A stretch of 64,000 nt of DNA, taken from positions 5,890,001 to 5,954,000 of the forward strand of contig NZ_CP107989.1 of NCBI RefSeq assembly GCF_041435015.1, read 5' to 3'. Every line of letters begins with the position of its first letter. Position 1 is the stretch's first letter. The notes beneath the pieces are model-generated. The model saw only the letters and a program-made list of their open reading frames with translations, was not told the origin of the DNA and made no database searches. The stretch comes from Streptomyces canus. GTDB taxonomy: Bacteria; Actinomycetota; Actinomycetes; Streptomycetales; Streptomycetaceae. Of the stretch, positions 57,521-64,000 are shown one piece after another. Both the position numbers and the translations under genes were made by a program.

Positions 57521-58546
57521 GTGAACGCAACCGGCTTCGAGCCCGCCCCTGACCAGGACCCGGACACGGCGTCCGCCCCCGGCCGCATCGTCCTGCTCAC
57601 CACCAGCCACCGCGTCGCCCCCGGCCTGTTGTCCTGGCCCGCCTGGCAGGCGCTGCACGCCGCAGACCATGTTCTGTGCGCGGACGGAGCCCATCCCCAG
57701 CTGCCGTATCTGCGGGAGGCGGGGATAGCGGTCGACGAGACGTCCCCGACCGCCGAGGAGCTGGTCGGAGCGTGCGCGGGCGGACACACGGTGGTCGTCG
57801 TGGCCACGGGCGAGGGCGAGCCGGCCCTCACGGACGGTCTGGCACGCCTCGCCGGATCCGGACGCATACAGATGCCCGAGCTGGAGCTGCTCCCCGCCTC
57901 CTACGACCTGCCCGGTGCCCGGCTCCTCGACCTCGTCCAGGTCATGGACCGGATCCGCGCCGAGTGCCCGTGGTCCTCCCAGCAGACCCACGAGGGCCTC
58001 GCCAAGTACGGCATCGAGGAGGCGTACGAACTCGTCGAGGCCATCGAGGAGGGCGACCGCGACGAACTGCGCGAGGAACTCGGGGACGTCCTGCTCCAGG
58101 TCGTCTTCCACTCCCGTATCGCCGAGGAGGACCCGGACGCCCCCTTCTCCGTCGACGACGTCGCCGGCGGCATCGTCGCCAAGCTCATCCACCGCCATCC
58201 GCACGTCTTCGGCGACGAGACGGCCAGCACGCCGGAGGAGGTCAAGGCGCACTGGCTGCGCACCAAGGCGATAGAGAAGCAGCGCAGTTCGGTGACCGAA
58301 GGCATCCCGCTCGGCCAGCCCGGCCTCGCCCTCGCGGCGAAGCTGGCGTCGCGGGTTCGGACGGCGGGCCTGGACGTCCCGCTCCCGAAGACCGAGGGCA
58401 TCGGCTACGAACTCCTCGTCCTGGCCGCCCGCGCCGAGGCGGAGGGCGTCGACCCGGAGGCGGCCCTGCGCGCGGCGGCACGGCTGTACCGGGACGCGAT
58501 CCGGGAGGTCGAGGCACCCCACCCGCCGGATAACGTCAAGGAGTGA
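57521..58546 (+). CDS. mazG: MazG-family nucleoside triphosphate pyrophosphohydrolase
   Basis: This 341-residue protein has an N-terminal region of about 130 residues (tetrapyrrole-methylase-like, GRIVLLTTSHRVAPGLLSWP) and the MazG domain with the EExxE and ExxD metal sites (KYGIEEAYELVEAIEEGDRD, REELGDVLLQVVFHSRIAEE). It hydrolyses NTPs or damaged nucleotides to NMP and PPi. TAGCTT at 57509-57514 ends exactly 6 bp before the GTG, so a leaderless transcript is likely. The stop overlaps the P450 start (GTGA). Confidence 0.92.
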   Translation: MNATGFEPAPDQDPDTASAPGRIVLLTTSHRVAPGLLSWPAWQALHAADHVLCADGAHPQLPYLREAGIAVDETSPTAEELVGACAGGHTVVVVATGEGEPALTDGLARLAGSGRIQMPELELLPASYDLPGARLLDLVQVMDRIRAECPWSSQQTHEGLAKYGIEEAYELVEAIEEGDRDELREELGDVLLQVVFHSRIAEEDPDAPFSVDDVAGGIVAKLIHRHPHVFGDETASTPEEVKAHWLRTKAIEKQRSSVTEGIPLGQPGLALAAKLASRVRTAGLDVPLPKTEGIGYELLVLAARAEAEGVDPEAALRAAARLYRDAIREVEAPHPPDNVKE

Positions 58547-59871
58547 CCGACCAGCCCTCAGCCACCCCCGCCGACCCTGCGACCCCCGGCACCCCCGCGT
58601 CCCCCGCCGTCCCCGCCGCCACGACTCCCGCCCCCGAGTTGTTCTCCTGGGAGTTCGCCACCAACCCCTATCCCGCCTACGCCTGGCTCCGCGAGCACGC
58701 CCCCGTGCACAGGACCCGGCTGCCCAGCGGGGTGGAGGCCTGGCTGGTCACCCGGTACGCCGATGCCAAGCAGGCCCTCGCCGACCAGCGGCTCAGCAAG
58801 AACCCGGCGCACCACGACGAGCCCGCGCACGCCAGGGGCAAGACGGGTATCCCGGGGGAGCGCAAGGCGGAGCTGATGACGCATCTGCTGAACATCGACC
58901 CGCCGGACCACACCAGGCTCCGACGGCTCGTCAGCAAGGCGTTCACACCCCGGAGGGTCGCCGAATTCACGCCGCGGGTGCAGGAGTTGACCGACCGCCT
59001 CATCGACGGGTTCGCGACCACCGGCACCGCCGACCTCATCCACGACTTCGCCTTCCCGCTCCCCATCTACGCGATCTGCGACCTGCTCGGCGTCCCCCGC
59101 GAGGACCAGGACGACTTCCGGGACTGGGCGGGCATGATGATCCGTCACGGAGGGGGGCCGCGCGGCGGGGTCGCGCGGTCCGTGAAGAAGATGCGCGGCT
59201 ATCTCGCCGAGCTCATCCACCGGAAGCGGGAAGCGCTGCCCGACGAGCCGGCCCCGGGCGAGGACCTCATCTCCGGACTGATCCGCGCCTCCGACCACGG
59301 CGAGCACCTCACCGAGAACGAGGCCGCGGCGATGGCGTTCATCCTCTTGTTCGCCGGCTTCGAGACCACCGTCAATCTCATCGGGAACGGCGTGTACGCC
59401 CTCCTCACCCACCCCGAGCAGCGGAACCGGCTGCAGCAGTCCCTGGTCGCCGGGGAAAGAGGCCTCCTGGAGACCGGTGTGGAGGAGCTCCTGCGATACG
59501 ACGGCCCGGTCGAGCTGGCCACCTGGCGGTTCGCCACCGAGCCCCTGAGGATCGGCGGTCAGGACATCGCGGCCGGTGACCCGGTGCTCGTCGTGCTCGC
59601 GGCGGCGGACCGGGATCCCGAGCGGTTCGCCGACCCCGATGTGCTCGATCTGTCCCGCCGTGACAATCAGCACCTCGGTTACGGCCACGGCATCCACTAC
59701 TGCCTCGGTGCCCCGCTCGCCCGTCTGGAGGGGCAGACCGCGCTCGCCACCCTCCTCACCCGTCTCCCGGACCTGCAACTCGCGGTGGATTCAGCCGATT
59801 TGCGCTGGCGTGGGGGACTCATCATGCGTGGACTGCGCACTTTGCCCGTGGAGTTCACGCCCGTCCGGTAA
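58543..59871 (+). CDS. Cytochrome P450 (CYP107-like)
   Basis: This 442-residue P450 has the I-helix FAGFETT near residue 270, the ExxR motif in VEELLRYDGP and the heme ligand Cys near 387 in GHGIHYCLGAPLAR. The Pro/Ala-rich N-terminus of about 25 residues is unusual in sequence but short. Its position between mazG and rpfC corresponds to S. coelicolor CYP107U1, which I recall being linked with sporulation. Substrate is unknown. It overlaps the mazG stop by GTGA and is probably co-transcribed. Confidence 0.93.
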   Translation: MTDQPSATPADPATPGTPASPAVPAATTPAPELFSWEFATNPYPAYAWLREHAPVHRTRLPSGVEAWLVTRYADAKQALADQRLSKNPAHHDEPAHARGKTGIPGERKAELMTHLLNIDPPDHTRLRRLVSKAFTPRRVAEFTPRVQELTDRLIDGFATTGTADLIHDFAFPLPIYAICDLLGVPREDQDDFRDWAGMMIRHGGGPRGGVARSVKKMRGYLAELIHRKREALPDEPAPGEDLISGLIRASDHGEHLTENEAAAMAFILLFAGFETTVNLIGNGVYALLTHPEQRNRLQQSLVAGERGLLETGVEELLRYDGPVELATWRFATEPLRIGGQDIAAGDPVLVVLAAADRDPERFADPDVLDLSRRDNQHLGYGHGIHYCLGAPLARLEGQTALATLLTRLPDLQLAVDSADLRWRGGLIMRGLRTLPVEFTPVR

Positions 59872-59965
59872 TCGACCGAGGGGTCCGGCCTATCCCCGCA
59901 CGGGGCCTCGTAAACATGACGTGCCCTCAAGTCTGTGATCTTCACGTGATCTACGCGGCATTAAC

Positions 59966-59993
59966 TTGTGACAAGTGATCGAATCCCTATACG
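59966..59993 (+). promoter_or_regulatory. rpfC promoter with overlapping palindrome
   Basis: TTGTGA (59966-59971) and TATACG (59988-59993) with a 16-bp spacer look like a -35/-10 pair. The -35 is overlapped by the inverted repeat CTTGTGACAAG (59965-59975), a candidate operator. GTGATC-type repeats lie just upstream (about 59935-59950). Confidence 0.6.
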
Positions 59994-60063
59994 TTCACGG
60001 ACCAGCGCGGTGCCCTGCACCACCCGCCGCGCAGGTCCCTGCTCTCTCGGGAAAGGTCCCCCC

Positions 60064-61044
60064 ATGCTCTCCGGGAACGGTCGTCACCGTCGCCCCCGTC
60101 AGGCTCCGGCTCTCCTCATTGCGGCCGGTGTGACGGGATCCGCCATCGCGATCCCACTGCTCGGGGCGACCGGAGCGAGCGCCGCCACCGGCACCACCTG
60201 GGACCGGGTCGCGGAATGCGAGAGCGGCGGCTCCTGGAGCGCGAACGACGGCAACGGCTACTACGGCGGCCTCCAGATGTCCCAGGAGAACTGGGAGAAG
60301 TACGGCGGCCTCGAATACGCCAAGACCGCGGATCTGGCCAGCCGCAACCAGCAGATAGCCGTGGCCGAGAAGCTTCTCGCGGACCAGGGCATCGCCGCGT
60401 GGCCGACCTGCGGTCTGCTCAACGGTCTCAGCAAGGACTCGAGCTCGGCCGATGTCGACACGGGTGTGGAGAGCGGGACGCCCTCGGCCTCCGCGTCCGG
60501 CTCGTCGGAATCATCCGGTTCGTCCGGTTCCTCCAACTCGTCGGGCTCCGGAGAGTCTTCCGGTCTGCTCGGCGCGCTGGACGGTTCGTCCACGACTCCC
60601 TCGCCGTCGGCCACCCCCTCCAGCGGTGACAAGGGTTCCGGCAAGTCGGACAAAAAGAACTCCTCGGGTTCCGAGGGTTCCGCCGCGGAAGGGGCGCAGT
60701 CTTCCGACAGCTCACCCGTGGTGAACCCAGAAGAGGACGAAGCGGACAAGTCGTGGCAGGAGGGCAGCTCTTCGGCCCTCGTGGACGTCGGCGCCCTCGG
60801 CTCCGGCAAGCACCGGGGTGGCAGCGCCGAGGAGAATGCGACGAAGAGCGCGGCCTCCTCCGCGGCCGGCCGCCACGCCGCCCGTACCTACACCGTCCAG
60901 GAGGGCGACTCCCTCGCCTCCATCGCCGACTCCCTTGGCCTCGACGGGGGATGGCGCGCCCTCTATGCCGAGAACAAGGACCGCATCGGGGCCGACCCGA
61001 GCAACATCGTCGCCGGTCAGACGCTCGACACAGGGGCTGAATAG
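60064..61044 (+). CDS. rpfC: Resuscitation-promoting factor with C-terminal LysM
   Basis: This 326-residue secreted protein has a signal peptide ending near ASAA. A transglycosylase-like Rpf domain follows (about 38-115, [57 protein letters not shown]) with the catalytic Glu in AECESGG. A Ser-rich linker and a LysM peptidoglycan-binding domain end the protein (TYTVQEGDSLASIADSLGLD). The enzyme cleaves cell-wall glycan and promotes germination. The ATG at 60064 has AAAGG 7 bp upstream. Symbol by synteny with S. coelicolor. Confidence 0.9.
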   Translation: MLSGNGRHRRPRQAPALLIAAGVTGSAIAIPLLGATGASAATGTTWDRVAECESGGSWSANDGNGYYGGLQMSQENWEKYGGLEYAKTADLASRNQQIAVAEKLLADQGIAAWPTCGLLNGLSKDSSSADVDTGVESGTPSASASGSSESSGSSGSSNSSGSGESSGLLGALDGSSTTPSPSATPSSGDKGSGKSDKKNSSGSEGSAAEGAQSSDSSPVVNPEEDEADKSWQEGSSSALVDVGALGSGKHRGGSAEENATKSAASSAAGRHAARTYTVQEGDSLASIADSLGLDGGWRALYAENKDRIGADPSNIVAGQTLDTGAE

Positions 61045-61100
61045 GGCGGAAAAGCCCAGAAAAACAGCGGGAGTTCACGTCACACTTCGCACCGAATGTC

Positions 61101-61176
61101 CACTTTGGTGAAAGTGTGGGATGAGTCTCAGAAGCCCTGATCGTCTTTGAAATTCCGCCGAACGCGTGTCTACGGT
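61101..61176 (+). promoter_or_regulatory. rpfA promoter and upstream inverted repeat
   Basis: TTGAAA (61147-61152) and TACGGT (61171-61176) are separated by 18 bp and precede the riboswitch directly. An inverted repeat CACTTT/AAAGTG with a 4-bp spacer lies at 61101-61116, a candidate activator or repressor site. Confidence 0.6.
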
Positions 61177-61212
61177 CGTCACCGCTCGGCAACCCGAGCC
61201 CCGTCTGTCGCA

Positions 61213-63680
<2,468 letters not shown>

Positions 63681-63712
63681 CCCCGGCAGGGCTAAGCCTT
63701 CGCCAGTCGTAC

Positions 63713-63754
63713 GTACGTCCCCGTACCGGTCCCGTACCGTGTGCGGGGACGTAC
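63713..63754 (+). terminator. Hairpin between eno and divIC
   Basis: Perfect 11-bp arms GTACGTCCCCG (63713-63723) and CGGGGACGTAC (63744-63754) close a 20-base loop. It may terminate or attenuate eno transcription before divIC. Confidence 0.6.
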
Positions 63755-63781
63755 GCACGTAGAAGGGGAGGCGGAAAGCCG

Positions 63782-64000
63782 ATGGCCGTGAAGGACCGGG
63801 ACCGTTTCTCCACCGCGACCAGGATCAGACTGCTCGGCGAGCAGACCGCGGCCCGTGTCTACCGCTCCCAGACCAAGCGACAGGCCCGCCGCTCCCGGCT
63901 GACCGGCCGGGCCGCGCTGCTCGCGCTCGTGCTGTGCACGCTGGTGGTGGCGCTGGCGTACCCGATAAGGCAGTACGTCTCCCAGCGCGCCGAGATCGCC
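63782..64000 (+). CDS. divIC: DivIC/FtsB-like septum protein (5' part only)
   Basis: The first 73 codons are present, the rest lies beyond the window. The N-terminus is basic (RFSTATRIRLLGEQTAARVY), then one membrane segment (AALLALVLCTLVVALAYPI) and the start of the expected coiled coil (RQYVSQRAEIA). The position after eno matches the usual actinobacterial eno-divIC order. DivIC/FtsB supports cell-division protein FtsL. A ribosome site AGGGGAGG lies upstream of the ATG. Confidence 0.9.
   Translation, partial: MAVKDRDRFSTATRIRLLGEQTAARVYRSQTKRQARRSRLTGRAALLALVLCTLVVALAYPIRQYVSQRAEIA

Overview
The window is chromosomal DNA from a Streptomyces. Base composition is very GC-rich, GTG starts are common, overlapping ATGA/GTGA start-stop junctions abound, the UUA codon is almost absent, and long antisense open frames accompany most genes. 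From memory (no search run), the order galT-galE-galK ... tamR/tam ... ppc ... pth-rplY-prs-glmU-tRNA-Gln ... mfd ... mazG-CYP107U-rpfC-rpfA-eno-divIC matches the S. coelicolor core around SCO3138 to SCO3095, so most of the window is conserved core with accessory blocks set into it.

Layout: 1-2342 Leloir galactose operon; 2431-6645 membrane protein, acetyltransferase, LuxR-type regulator, the divergent tamR/tam pair with two palindromic operators, and a CsbD protein; 6714-8401 fatty-acid desaturase with a coupled TetR regulator; 8709-11450 PEP carboxylase; 11514-12844 a sortase-type (LAETG) surface protein and a membrane protein; 12897-17094 pth, rplY, prs, glmU and tRNA-Gln; 17118-17833 a broken gene; 17899-19206 an orphan histidine kinase; 19299-24688 a four-gene deaminase/SUKH island; 24914-25801 a coiled-coil protein; 25802-26534 two tandem-repeat arrays; 26535-28546 a DUF485 plus SSS symporter operon.

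28846-36145 is the most unusual region: four closely packed genes encode a SEFIR-domain protein, a vWA-MoxR-associated protein (VMAP), a MoxR AAA+ ATPase, and a 1230-residue protein joining a SAV_2336-type N-terminus, vWA domain, P-loop NTPase, inactivated trypsin-like domain and FxsC-type TIR domain. It looks like an NTP-dependent, signal-gated conflict (anti-phage or suicide) system. The VMAP gene holds the only in-frame TTA codon I found in the window, which would tie the system to bldA. An XRE/DUF397 regulator pair follows it.

36136-49423 holds those regulators, an MFS exporter, an ABC/FtsX exporter, mfd, a gene remnant, a nucleotidyltransferase-like protein, an MT0933-like small protein, a secreted HNH lipoprotein and an acetyltransferase. 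49472-55667 holds a lipoprotein, a protein with an internal duplication, an HTH-methyltransferase-TRD fusion and a Ser/Thr kinase. 55755-64000 holds secreted and cell-wall proteins, mazG, a P450, two resuscitation-promoting factors (rpfA preceded by a clear c-di-AMP riboswitch), enolase and the start of divIC.
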